Source of the DNA: Bacteroidales bacterium UBA1756
GTDB lineage: Bacteria > Bacteroidota > Bacteroidia > Bacteroidales > WCHB1-69
DNA: 64,000 nt
Assembly (NCBI GenBank): GCA_002314795.1
Contig: DCHI01000045.1
Coordinates: 6,403-70,402 of the forward strand
Direction: 5' to 3'
Below the pieces are notes generated by a model. That model ran no database searches, was not told the DNA's origin, and worked only from the letters and a program-made list of their open reading frames with translations. This document shows, in pieces, positions 52,025 to 60,238 of the stretch (position 1 is its first letter; every line of letters starts with the position of its first letter). The position numbers and the translations under genes are program-made.

Positions 52025-53023
52025 ATGACAACAAGTCAGTTACTTGATAGTTTCTCTCAAAAAAAAGTCCTTGTCTTGGGCGACGTGATGATTGACGCCT
52101 ACCTGGTTGGGGCAGCAAATCGTATTTCTCCGGAAGCTCCGGTTCCCGTAGTTGATGTCCAGGAACGATTTTATCGCTTGGGCGGCGCTGCAAATGTTGC
52201 CTTGAATCTGCTCGCTTTAGGCGCTACGCCGATTCTGTGTTCCGTGGTTGGCCACGACCAGAAAGCCACTCTTTTTGCTGATTTGATGAAAGAAAAAAAT
52301 CTTGATAGTCAGTATCTTGTTGAATCAATGGATAGAAAAACGACTACCAAATACAGAGTAATCGGCAACAAGGTCCAGATGCTTCGTATAGACGAAGAGG
52401 ATCGCCAGCCATTGAATGAGACAGAGGAAGAACTTTTTCTGAAGGCCGTTCGCCGCGTCTTGGAAACACAGCCGATTGACGCCATCGTTTTCGAAGACTA
52501 TGACAAAGGTGTTTTAAGTCCCTCTGTCATTCAAACCATTGTAGCTTGGTCCAAAGAGCGTAATTTAGTAGTGACGGTCGATCCCAAGAAACGAAATTTC
52601 AATCATTATCAGGGGGTTACACTTTTCAAACCAAATCTGAAGGAGTTGAAGGAAGGTGTCGAAAATTACGACAGAGAGTTTTCAATGGAGAGGGTAAAAA
52701 AGCTGATGGTGGATTTTTCCGAGGCAAATGACATTGAAATGCTTTTTACAACTTTGTCAGAACGAGGAGTCGCCCTTTACGACCGTGCGCGGTCACTATT
52801 TTACGACGAACCAGCTTATTTAAGAAAAATCAGTGACGTTTCCGGCGCCGGTGACACGGTCATTTCGGTGGCTACTTTGTGCTTGGCCGCTGGCTTGGAT
52901 TCGGTTGCTACGGTGCGGATTGCCAACTTGGCCGGCGGAATTGTTTGCGAGCACAGCGGGGTTGTTCCGGTTCCGCTCCCCTATTTGGAGTCGGAAATCG
53001 AAAAATATGGTATTATTCAGTAA
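52025..53023 (+). CDS. D-glycero-beta-D-manno-heptose-7-phosphate kinase (HldE domain 1 type)
   Basis: 332 residues, PfkB/ribokinase fold. LGDVMIDAYLVGAANRISPE (about 18-37) with VPVVDV is the HldE/RfaE N-terminal signature; RLGGAANVALNLLALGA follows, and DVSGAGDTVISVATL (about 275-289) holds the catalytic Asp and anion hole. It phosphorylates heptose-7-phosphate at C1 on the way to ADP-heptose for LPS. The adenylyltransferase half of E. coli HldE is absent here and must be a separate gene, as is common in Bacteroidetes. Starts right after coaE. Confidence 0.88.
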   Translation: MTTSQLLDSFSQKKVLVLGDVMIDAYLVGAANRISPEAPVPVVDVQERFYRLGGAANVALNLLALGATPILCSVVGHDQKATLFADLMKEKNLDSQYLVESMDRKTTTKYRVIGNKVQMLRIDEEDRQPLNETEEELFLKAVRRVLETQPIDAIVFEDYDKGVLSPSVIQTIVAWSKERNLVVTVDPKKRNFNHYQGVTLFKPNLKELKEGVENYDREFSMERVKKLMVDFSEANDIEMLFTTLSERGVALYDRARSLFYDEPAYLRKISDVSGAGDTVISVATLCLAAGLDSVATVRIANLAGGIVCEHSGVVPVPLPYLESEIEKYGIIQ

Positions 53024-53063
53024 ATTAGGTGTTTAGAAAACGGAAACGCATTGACTTTATATT

Positions 53064-53510
53064 ATGATGCAGAAAGAAGAAAATCCTACATACCGATGCG
53101 CCACTGGAATACAAATCAAAATGTCCGATTTGGATCCTTTTGCCCACGTCAACAACGGCGTTCAGTGCAACTATTTCGATTGTGGAAGAAGCTACTATTT
53201 TGAGTCGGTCTTTGGTCGACAGATAGATTGGAATAATATGGATTTAGTACTGGTACACATAGAGTTAGATTTTAAAAATCCTATAAAAATCCACGACTCC
53301 ATTGTTTGCGAAACCGCCATATATTATATAGGTAATAAAAGTGTGGCTATGGTACAGCAACTTCGGTGTACCAAGACGAATGTTGTAAAAACGGTTTGCC
53401 GGAGTGTTCTTGCTGGTTTTGATCGGCAGACGGAAAAGTCAATTCCAATCAGTGAGGAATACAAAAAAGCAATTTGTTCTTACGAAAAATTGGATTTAAC
53501 ACATAATTAA
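53064..53510 (+). CDS. Hot-dog fold acyl-CoA thioesterase
   Basis: 148 residues. 4HBT-type core: the catalytic motif KMSDLDPFAHVNNGVQCNYF with Asp22/Asp24 and the HVNN segment, then YYFESVFG, and the strand pattern LVHIELDFKNPIKIHDSIVC. These are typical of YbgC-like and 4-hydroxybenzoyl-CoA thioesterases; the acyl substrate cannot be read. Two ATGs (53064, 53067) are possible. It follows the heptose kinase by 40 nt and may be in the same transcript. A terminator lies at 53552-53592. Confidence 0.88.
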   Translation: MMQKEENPTYRCATGIQIKMSDLDPFAHVNNGVQCNYFDCGRSYYFESVFGRQIDWNNMDLVLVHIELDFKNPIKIHDSIVCETAIYYIGNKSVAMVQQLRCTKTNVVKTVCRSVLAGFDRQTEKSIPISEEYKKAICSYEKLDLTHN

Positions 53511-53551
53511 TTTTATTGATTAAATCTTAAAAAATTCCGAAATTTTAGATT

Positions 53552-53592
53552 AAAAATGGTGCTGAAAAAACTTTTTTGGTGCCATTTTTTTG
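53552..53592 (+). terminator. Terminator-like hairpin after the thioesterase gene
   Basis: Outer arms AAAAATGG (53553-53560) and CCATTTTT (53582-53589), with an AAAAAA/TTTTTT inner pairing, and a T run at the 3' side. This hairpin, a promoter and a leader fill the 356-bp gap 53511-53866. Confidence 0.65.
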
Positions 53593-53668
53593 CAACGTGT
53601 TGATTTCTAAAAAGAAAAAAAATTAAAAAAAACGTCTTTACCTCTTGATTTTCGCTATGCCGTTAGTG

Positions 53669-53676
53669 TATCTTTG
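53669..53676 (+). promoter_or_regulatory. -7 promoter box for the 170-aa secreted protein
   Basis: TATCTTTG followed by CGGTG. The ATG at 53867 is about 190 nt downstream, a longer leader than others in the window. Confidence 0.6.
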
Positions 53677-53866
53677 CGGTGTTCAAATCAAGGGTTAGCA
53701 CCCCGTTGACGTTCTTTTATTGTTTCGTATTCATTAAAAATTACGACAGCTTCAATTTAACTCCAAACTCAATCAATACGATTGACGATGATACTGCATC
53801 TTACAAAGATGTAATACTGCGAAAGTGTAAGAAAATCATTATTATTAACGTAAATATAAGAAAACT
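53677..53866 (+). promoter_or_regulatory. Long untranslated leader of the 170-aa protein gene
   Basis: About 180-190 nt between the promoter and ATG 53867. It contains a small GGGT/ACCC hairpin near 53691-53702, and a 63-codon frame with a GTG start (53679) that ends over the ATG at 53867. I cannot match it to a known riboswitch or leader family. Confidence 0.4.
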
Positions 53867-54379
53867 ATGAAAAAAATTTTATTGATTGCAGGAATGGTTA
53901 TGATGATGTTTGGCTCCTTTGCTAAAAATGTTATCGTTATTGAAGTACACAAAGAGGGTGCTGGTTGGCAGAACTTCTTCAATTGCTACCGTGAAGTGAC
54001 CACAACGTTTGTTGGTGAACAAGCCGGAACTCCTTGTGTCAATTTGACTTGTATTGGCGCTGGTTATAACTGGTGCCGTGCTTCTCGTGAAATCGGAGTC
54101 ATCAATATGGAAGGCGTTGGCCCATCCAGCAATACACAAATTCTTTCCAATACTACCGTTGTCAATGCTATCAATGAACTGATTGAAGCTTCGGAATTGG
54201 CCTATACTCGAGGGACCAAGGCATCATCAGCATCTAAAAAAGTAGCTATTCGTAATGGTAGTAAGACCGATTTGTTGTTCATCAATGCTACTTGGAATTA
54301 CAATGATAGTAGCAAAAAAACGGGTGCAACTATCCGAATCACCATTGAAATGGACGACACTTCTCTCTTGAAAAGATAG
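53867..54379 (+). CDS. Secreted Cys-containing protein of unknown function (170 aa)
   Basis: 170 residues. Signal peptide MKKILLIAGMVMMMFGSFA, no lipobox. Four Cys lie close together in the first third (NCYRE, TPCVN, LTCIG, NWCRA; about residues 40-72), so two disulfides are likely. The C-terminal part KTGATIRITIEMDDTSLL is beta-rich. There is no sorting domain. I do not recognise the family. The next gene, 109 nt downstream, encodes a secreted protein with a CxxC thioredoxin-like end, which could act on these cysteines; that link is inference. Confidence 0.75.
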   Translation: MKKILLIAGMVMMMFGSFAKNVIVIEVHKEGAGWQNFFNCYREVTTTFVGEQAGTPCVNLTCIGAGYNWCRASREIGVINMEGVGPSSNTQILSNTTVVNAINELIEASELAYTRGTKASSASKKVAIRNGSKTDLLFINATWNYNDSSKKTGATIRITIEMDDTSLLKR

Positions 54380-54488
54380 TTCCATAAATTGCTGATTAAA
54401 TGGGGGTTGTTCGGGATATTTGATGAGTATATGACCAGGGCGATTCCGACACTCCCATTTATCTTTATTATTTAACAAATAGATTAAT

Positions 54489-56171
54489 ATGCTTAAAATC
54501 AAACTTATATTGTTTGCTATCTGTACGTCCTGTGCATTTGCCCTACATTCCCAGTCGCATATTTCCAATGCCTTTTGTTTAGAAAAAGAGTGGGTTTTAC
54601 CCTCGGACGGAACGGATCGCTCCTTCAATGGACTCGTTGGTTGTACAGATGGAGAACACCTGTTCTTTTGTCACCGCCAAGGATTTCAGGACAAGACGCA
54701 ACAGTATCGTGCCTCCCTTTTTGTAGTTGACTTAAATACGGGAAAGGAAGAGTCTTTTCACATTGCTTTTCCTGAGAAAAAGGCATCTCCCCTTGCGGCC
54801 AGAAAATATTGGATTCGTGGGCTTTCTGTAAAAGATGACCAATTGTTTCTATTGACGCAAGACGCAGTACTTACCTATCAGAAGGGACGAGGTCAAGAGT
54901 ACACAGTTTGTAAAGTAATCCCTTGCGATTTGCCCACCCACTTCATAGAAACAGACGGGAATTACTTCATTGTGGAGAAAGTTCCGGAAGAAGGAAAATT
55001 CGTGATGAAAAAGTTTTCTCCAAAAGGTGTTTTCCTTGATTCAATTTGTCAGTGGTCTTTGTCTGCCCCGTTTATGCTTCAGTATGAACCGAATGATTTT
55101 CTTAGTTTGAGTGAGTCCGGCATCTGCTTTTTAGACTCGCCATTTCCAATAATTCATCAACACTTATGGAATGGAAGTGAAAAAGACAAACACTTTTTGC
55201 CTGTTCCTCAATGGAATCCAATGCCCGAAGAGTTTGTGAAAAAAGTGTCTGCAATGCCGTACGGAAGCGAGCGCGCGATGTACGTCTTCTCCCATTCGCA
55301 AAAGTATTCATTCCCATTAGCTATTCATCTGCTACGTGATAATATGTTTTTGATTCGCTACCATACGATGGACACACTGTCTCGAAAAGAGCGAATCGTT
55401 TCAGCAGTAGTGAAATGTGAAAAGGGAGGCCAAATAAGCTCAATAACACCCTATTCTCATTATTTTGCAAGTGATTCCATTATTTCAGAAAATGCGTTTC
55501 CTCTCTATTATGCTCAACGAGAGTTGTGTCTTAATGTACAGAAAGGAGAGTTTGTCGTGCAAATAGTACGGGAAACTCCAGTTGAATGGCGAAGGAAAAT
55601 GGGCAAAGATTTTTACGATTCTACAGAAGCGTATTTCTATAAAAAAGAACCCATTATCAGAGTCCGCACCGCAAGATTGAAATGGGGAGTTGGTTCGAAA
55701 ATGTGTCCGATGGATTCGCTCCATTTGAAAACTGCCGATGGTCAAAAGTATGTTTCAAATGAGAAAAGAACCATTTATGTGGTGAACAATCCGCCACAAT
55801 GCCACAGTTGCGAGGAAAACATCTATCAGCTGCTCAATTCGATGGATACGAATTTGTGTCAAATAGCAGTGGTTACAATGGGCGTTAATGGCGCCTTGGC
55901 ACGAAGAGACAATGTGGATTACGTGAAAGGGTATCTTAACATTCCGTTTATTCCATTATATGTCGACAGTAACGAACAACAGGCAGTGTTAGAGACCTTG
56001 CAACAATCCTATTACCCGATGTTGCTATTACGGGAAGAAGAAGATACTCGTGGTATGATTGTTCCCAATGCAAATATTTTTTCTGATGACGGAGTGAGCA
56101 GTACGTTGAATCCCGATTTCAAGAAAAAAATGAAGCTGTTTATGACCGAAAAAACATACGTGATAAACTGA
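54489..56171 (+). CDS. Secreted propeller-like protein with C-terminal thioredoxin-like domain
   Basis: 560 residues. Signal peptide of about 21 residues (LHSQSHI after cleavage). Residues 25-410 are a long series of short beta strands (DGEHLFFCHRQ, LFVVDLNTGKEE, KDDQLFLLTQDAV, PNDFLSLSESGICFLD) that look like a six-bladed propeller. From about 425 the protein changes character: IYVVNNPPQCHSCEENIYQL with a redox-type CHSC (Cys438/441), and the cis-Pro-like SYYPMLLLREE, as in thioredoxins. A sensor domain fused to a thiol-redox domain in the periplasm is the simplest reading. Partner unknown. Confidence 0.75.
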   Translation: MLKIKLILFAICTSCAFALHSQSHISNAFCLEKEWVLPSDGTDRSFNGLVGCTDGEHLFFCHRQGFQDKTQQYRASLFVVDLNTGKEESFHIAFPEKKASPLAARKYWIRGLSVKDDQLFLLTQDAVLTYQKGRGQEYTVCKVIPCDLPTHFIETDGNYFIVEKVPEEGKFVMKKFSPKGVFLDSICQWSLSAPFMLQYEPNDFLSLSESGICFLDSPFPIIHQHLWNGSEKDKHFLPVPQWNPMPEEFVKKVSAMPYGSERAMYVFSHSQKYSFPLAIHLLRDNMFLIRYHTMDTLSRKERIVSAVVKCEKGGQISSITPYSHYFASDSIISENAFPLYYAQRELCLNVQKGEFVVQIVRETPVEWRRKMGKDFYDSTEAYFYKKEPIIRVRTARLKWGVGSKMCPMDSLHLKTADGQKYVSNEKRTIYVVNNPPQCHSCEENIYQLLNSMDTNLCQIAVVTMGVNGALARRDNVDYVKGYLNIPFIPLYVDSNEQQAVLETLQQSYYPMLLLREEEDTRGMIVPNANIFSDDGVSSTLNPDFKKKMKLFMTEKTYVIN

Positions 56172-56180
56172 AAATAGTTG

Positions 56181-56188
56181 TACTTTTG
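56181..56188 (+). promoter_or_regulatory. -7 promoter box for the DUF58 gene
   Basis: TACTTTTG followed by CCCTCC, 17 bp before ATG 56206. It begins only 9 bp after the preceding stop codon. Confidence 0.65.
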
Positions 56189-56205
56189 CCCTCCAATTTT
56201 TAGAG

Positions 56206-57141
56206 ATGGAATACAAGATAGATTTCTCCAAGATAACACAGTATGACAATCTGGAATTTGTTGCAAAACAGGTTGTTGAAGGGTTTATTACGGGTATTCA
56301 CAAAAGCCCTATGCACGGTTTCTCCGTTGAATTTGCGGAGCATCGTCAGTACAATACGGGAGAACCGACCAAGCATATTGATTGGAAATTGTATGCTAAA
56401 ACGGACAAATTATTTGTGAAATGTTTTGAGGAGGAGACGAATCTTCGATGCCATCTGATCATAGACAATTCGTCATCAATGTACTTCCCAATGCAAGGAA
56501 GTTATACGTTAGCGTCTCCAAACAAAATTATGTTCTCCATTTATGCCGCAGCCGCCTTGATGCAAATTTTGAAAAACCAGCGCGACGCCATTGGATTGAG
56601 TGTCTTTTCTGACACGTTGGAACTGCATACGAATGCGAGAGGTGGAGAAACTCATCAAAAAATGGTTATTCACGAATTGGAAAAACTGTTACGTCCGATT
56701 TCCCCAGAAGTTCAACGGAAGTCAATGGTTACCGATACTTTGCATCGCATTGCAGAGCAAATCCATCGTCGGTCTATGGTGATAATTTTCAGTGATATGC
56801 TGGAATCGAATACCAATACGGAAGAGTTACTCTTGGCGTTGCAACATCTGAGACATAATAAGCACGAGGTGATATTGTTCCATACGTATCATAAGAAGTT
56901 GGAATTTGACTTTGCTTTGGAAAACCGACTCTATCGTTTTGTGGATATGGAATCGGGTAATGAATTGAAAATCCATTCGAACCAAATTCGTGACTACTAC
57001 AAAGCCGCCATTGGTGACTATTTTCAAGAACTGAAAGTAAAATGTGGTCAGTATCAGATAGATTTGATTCCAGCGGACATTACCAAGGGATTTGATCAGA
57101 TTTTACTTCCCTACGTTCTGAAAAGGCAAAAGACGATTTAA
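56206..57141 (+). CDS. DUF58 (VWA-like) domain protein
   Basis: 311 residues, soluble. The N-terminal GFSVEFAEHRQYNTGEPTKH and IDWKLYAKTDKLFVKCFEEE are the DUF58 signature. A von Willebrand A-like domain follows with the metal-site motif LIIDNSSSMYFP (about 86-97) and MVIIFSDMLE (about 190-199). DUF58 proteins usually stand next to a MoxR ATPase and help mature a partner protein; here no MoxR gene is present within the window, which is unusual. Confidence 0.9.
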   Translation: MEYKIDFSKITQYDNLEFVAKQVVEGFITGIHKSPMHGFSVEFAEHRQYNTGEPTKHIDWKLYAKTDKLFVKCFEEETNLRCHLIIDNSSSMYFPMQGSYTLASPNKIMFSIYAAAALMQILKNQRDAIGLSVFSDTLELHTNARGGETHQKMVIHELEKLLRPISPEVQRKSMVTDTLHRIAEQIHRRSMVIIFSDMLESNTNTEELLLALQHLRHNKHEVILFHTYHKKLEFDFALENRLYRFVDMESGNELKIHSNQIRDYYKAAIGDYFQELKVKCGQYQIDLIPADITKGFDQILLPYVLKRQKTI

Positions 57142-57198
57142 GAGGACAGCAGTCGGTATGCCTCCATTTGTATTCAGATAACACTCACGTAATTTTCA

Positions 57199-57223
57199 AA
57201 AAGAATCCTCCCGTGATTCTTTT
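57199..57223 (+). terminator. Intrinsic terminator after the DUF58 gene
   Basis: Perfect 9-bp stem AAAAGAATC (57199-57207) with GATTCTTTT (57215-57223), 7-nt loop. It is in the gap 57142-57331, which holds nothing else I can name. Confidence 0.7.
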
Positions 57224-57331
57224 ATAGCGAGCTTTATGTATACCCTTTGAGGAAGGGAATACTCAGATTGTGTCTTTCATTTCTTATGAAGTTGAATAGG
57301 TGAATTGTAATTTATTAATAGTTAATACAGT

Positions 57332-58063
57332 ATGAAAGAATCAGATTCTTTTTCATCGAAATATCCTTTGAATGGTCCATCTCGATTAACCATTCCTGAA
57401 TGGTCCGTCGCAGACCGTCCCAGAGAAAAGTATATGGAGTTTGGCAGTCGCTATGTGAGTGATGCTGAATTGGTGGCCATTCTATTGCGAAACGGCAGTC
57501 GTGATGAGTCCGCTGTGGAATTGGCAAAAAGAGTGTTAGCCCAAAACGGGAATAGCATCAATCAACTTTCTGATATGTCAATTGACGAGTTAACGAAGAT
57601 TAAAGGGATTGGCAAGGTGAAGGCGATAACGTTGCACGCCGCTTTTGAATTAGGCCGTCGGCGCCGATCTGAAAACGTCGTACAAGCCAACAGAATTGAA
57701 GGCCCTGAAGCAATCGTATCACTGATGCAAAGTAAAATAGCCGAAATTCAACACGAAGAATTCTGGGTAATATACGTCAATCAGTCGGCGGTAATCCTTA
57801 AAGTTGAGGCCATCGGTTCAGGTGGACTGACAGAAACGAGCGTGGATGTAAGACTGATTATGAAATCTGCAGTATCGGTGAACGCGACAGGATTATTTCT
57901 TTGTCATAACCATCCGTCGGGGAACGTCCGACCCAGTGAAGCGGATATCATCTTGACACAGCAAATTCGGAATGCATCGGATATGCTCCATATTAAGGTT
58001 TTAGACCACATAATTATCCATAAAGATTCCTTCTACAGCTTTTATGCGGAAGGCCTCCTCTAA
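57332..58063 (+). CDS. radC: RadC/JAB-domain protein
   Basis: 243 residues. N-terminal helix-hairpin-helix region (DELTKIKGIGKVKAITLHAA, about 85-104) and a JAB/MPN metalloprotease-like domain with the zinc motif CHNHPSGNVRPSEADIILT (about 191-209), where two His and an Asp bind the metal. Family members are called RadC, but a role in DNA repair is not established. Length is normal (220-245). No clear promoter was found in front; the terminator at 57199 separates it from the DUF58 gene. Confidence 0.94.
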   Translation: MKESDSFSSKYPLNGPSRLTIPEWSVADRPREKYMEFGSRYVSDAELVAILLRNGSRDESAVELAKRVLAQNGNSINQLSDMSIDELTKIKGIGKVKAITLHAAFELGRRRRSENVVQANRIEGPEAIVSLMQSKIAEIQHEEFWVIYVNQSAVILKVEAIGSGGLTETSVDVRLIMKSAVSVNATGLFLCHNHPSGNVRPSEADIILTQQIRNASDMLHIKVLDHIIIHKDSFYSFYAEGLL

Positions 58064-58098
58064 ATATAATTCAGACGTTCTTTGACTTATTGAATTGA

Positions 58099-58875
58099 TT
58101 ATAAGAGAGTTTCTCTTCTGACAACTCGTGTGAGGAGAAAAGTTCGAATACTTTGTGGGACAATCTGTGAAAAGAAGTAACTGAGTGGATTGACGACAAT
58201 TTCTTTTCTGCCTTTGAGTGTTTGACAGATACTTTTTCGTGCAACTTTTTCAGGTGCAACTAAGGTGAGTCGTCCCCAGAAACCTTGTCCGTTTATCCGT
58301 CGCACAATATCCGGACTGGTCGCCATTGCTCCGGGGGCGACCACACTGACGGAAAGCCCTCGACTTTTAAATTCAGCATTAAGCCCCAAAGAAAAAGAGC
58401 GGATAAAAGCTTTGCTGGCAGGATAAACCATTTTGTATCCAATTGGGGAGAAAGCGGCCATACTGGATACGTTCAAAATATAACTGCGTTTTTGTCGTAA
58501 TAGATTGGAAATGAGTTGTCTTGTAAGAATGGAAGTAGCCATCACATTGAGCTGTATTATGGCATTGACATAATCAATAGGTGCGATTTCAAAAGGTTGC
58601 GTGCCGCCAAGTCCTGCATTATTGACCAAAAGAAAAACGTCATAATATTCGTTGATTTGATTGGCAAGCGATAGCACGTTCTCTTCTTGCGTCAAATCAC
58701 AAACAATTGCAATGCAGTTCACTTGATATTGCTCTTTGATTTCACTTGCAACGATAGATATTTTGTCACTTGAACTGACTAAGATTAGAGGAATGTTCTT
58801 ACGTGCAAGCTCGATGGCAATGGCTTTGCCTAAACCACGACTTGCCCCCGTCACTATGGCGTATGCAGAGTTCAT
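58099..58875 (-). CDS. Short-chain dehydrogenase/reductase
   Basis: 258 residues from ATG 58875. NAD(P) site AIVTGASRGLGKAIAIEL (about 6-23), the NNAG motif LLVNNAGLGG (about 80), catalytic SSM...YPASKA with Ser and the Tyr-x-x-x-Lys pair (about 133-152), and VAPGAMATS. The C-terminal region (QIVPQSIRTFLLTRVV) is hydrophobic and may touch the membrane. Reaction and substrate are not deducible. A TTG at 58902 could extend it by nine codons. It follows the GNAT-like gene by 32 nt on the same strand. Confidence 0.9.
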   Translation of the reverse strand: MNSAYAIVTGASRGLGKAIAIELARKNIPLILVSSSDKISIVASEIKEQYQVNCIAIVCDLTQEENVLSLANQINEYYDVFLLVNNAGLGGTQPFEIAPIDYVNAIIQLNVMATSILTRQLISNLLRQKRSYILNVSSMAAFSPIGYKMVYPASKAFIRSFSLGLNAEFKSRGLSVSVVAPGAMATSPDIVRRINGQGFWGRLTLVAPEKVARKSICQTLKGRKEIVVNPLSYFFSQIVPQSIRTFLLTRVVRRETLL

Positions 58876-58907
58876 AGAGTTTGGAATTGGGCTCAAAATC
58901 AAGATGT

Positions 58908-60014
58908 TTATTCAATGTCTTTACGGTAGCATCTGCGCCGGCACAACGGAGTAGATGCGTAACGGGTCCAAATCCGGCACGCAGGGTTGGTCTCCAATTG
59001 CTGGGACGTAAGGGCAAAATCATATCCTTTTTGGAGAAAAATCTCGTTAAGATGCTTATGGTATAACAGATGGATTCCACTGTTGGCATATTCCGGAAGG
59101 ACTCCTGTCAAAAACATATCAACCACCTTGTTATTTTTGATGGATTTGAGTATGTGATACCAACCAAAGGGGAATAATCTTCCGTTCGCTTTCTGAAAAG
59201 CACTACTTAGAGAGGGTAGGCAGAAGGAGATTCCGACCATTTTTCCATCCCCATCTTCTAAAATGTTGACCAAATCTAAAACAGCCACCGAAAAATTAGA
59301 ATTAACGACCCAATCAATTTCTTTGTCGGTTAAAGGAATGAAATTGAAAATGTTGCGATAACTGGAATTGAGAACTTTGAAAAAATCCTTCCCCATTGTT
59401 CGTAACTCTTTCTTGCTCTTTAATTTGCGAATTCGGACGTTGGTTTTTGCCGCTACCCTTTCAGCTAACTGTTCTATCGTTTCTGGCACAGCGTTGACCT
59501 TAACTTTGTATTGAACATAATCGACTTCTTTCTCAAACCCCATCTGTTCAACAAAGTGTGGATAGTAGGGAAAATTGTAATCCGATTCGATGGACAAAGT
59601 TTGGTCAAAACCTTCAACTAACATCGCTTGTTTATCCATATTAGAGAATCGTGACGGCCCGCAAATTTCCGAAAGCCCGTTCTCCTTTCCCCATTTTTCA
59701 ACCGTTTTAAGAAGCTCATTTGCTATGGAGAAATCGTCAATTACGTCAAACCAACCGAAACGGACTCGTTTTTGTTCCTTGATTTCGTTGCACCGGTGGT
59801 TGATGATTCCAGCAATTCGTCCAACGATTCTTCCATCTTCAATGGCCATCCATAGCTTCATTGTGCAGAAGTCAAGAGCTGGATGAATGGTTAACGCTTT
59901 GAATTCAGCACGATCCAAAGGAGGAACATAGTAGGGACAATCTTTGTATAAATCTTTCGGGAATTGTACGAAGGATTTGAGATCCTTGCGTGTTAAAACT
60001 TCTTTTATTACCAT
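58908..60014 (-). CDS. GNAT-like protein of unknown function
   Basis: 368 residues from ATG 60014. The opening MVIKEVLTRKDLKSFVQFPK and YVPPLDRAEFKAL, then AIEDGRIVGRIAGIINHRCN (a GNAT-type strand-turn-strand), ELLKTVEKWGKENGLSEICG, and the end ETNPACRIWTRYASTPLCRRRCY are family features I know from many Bacteroidetes genomes, where it is called N-acetyltransferase-like without proof. About 230-340 looks like a second GNAT-like half (KMVGISFCLPSLSSAFQKANG). Acceptor unknown. The frame is open to 60104, but no ATG near a promoter supports that start. Upstream of the SDR gene. Confidence 0.75.
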   Translation of the reverse strand: MVIKEVLTRKDLKSFVQFPKDLYKDCPYYVPPLDRAEFKALTIHPALDFCTMKLWMAIEDGRIVGRIAGIINHRCNEIKEQKRVRFGWFDVIDDFSIANELLKTVEKWGKENGLSEICGPSRFSNMDKQAMLVEGFDQTLSIESDYNFPYYPHFVEQMGFEKEVDYVQYKVKVNAVPETIEQLAERVAAKTNVRIRKLKSKKELRTMGKDFFKVLNSSYRNIFNFIPLTDKEIDWVVNSNFSVAVLDLVNILEDGDGKMVGISFCLPSLSSAFQKANGRLFPFGWYHILKSIKNNKVVDMFLTGVLPEYANSGIHLLYHKHLNEIFLQKGYDFALTSQQLETNPACRIWTRYASTPLCRRRCYRKDIE

Positions 60015-60075
60015 AGTAAATAAATTCGCCAAGTTTATACAACGTTGTATGAAAAAAAATGTTCTATTCTCGTGA

Positions 60076-60099
60076 AAAAACTCAATTCGTTGAGTTTTT
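60076..60099. other. Perfect hairpin with TTCG loop in the divergent region
   Basis: 10-bp perfect arms AAAAACTCAA (60076-60085) and TTGAGTTTTT (60090-60099) around TTCG. It lies between the divergent GNAT-like and hydrogenase genes, about 75 bp upstream of the hydrogenase -7 box, so it is not at a gene end. Confidence 0.7.
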
Positions 60100-60171
60100 A
60101 ACAAAAAAAGGAGGCAATAAATTGAGGGTATTTATTTTTTAGAAAAATGATGGAAATGTGCTTTTTATTGT

Positions 60172-60179
60172 TACCTTTG
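60172..60179 (+). promoter_or_regulatory. -7 promoter box for the hydrogenase operon
   Basis: TACCTTTG followed by CCGCGC, about 60 bp before ATG 60239. Confidence 0.65.
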
Positions 60180-60238
60180 CCGCGCTTTTCGTGTGAACGA
60201 ATAAACCATATTTTATTATAAACAAAAACAAGGTAACT

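Noticed and set aside
53679..53870. 63-codon GTG frame before the 170-aa protein
   Set aside because: It has no recognisable features, a weak start and lies in a leader. It is kept only as an observation on the leader.
58908..58990. Frameshift at the C-terminus of the GNAT-like protein
   Set aside because: The ending RRRCYRKDIE fits the family, so no frameshift needs to be assumed.
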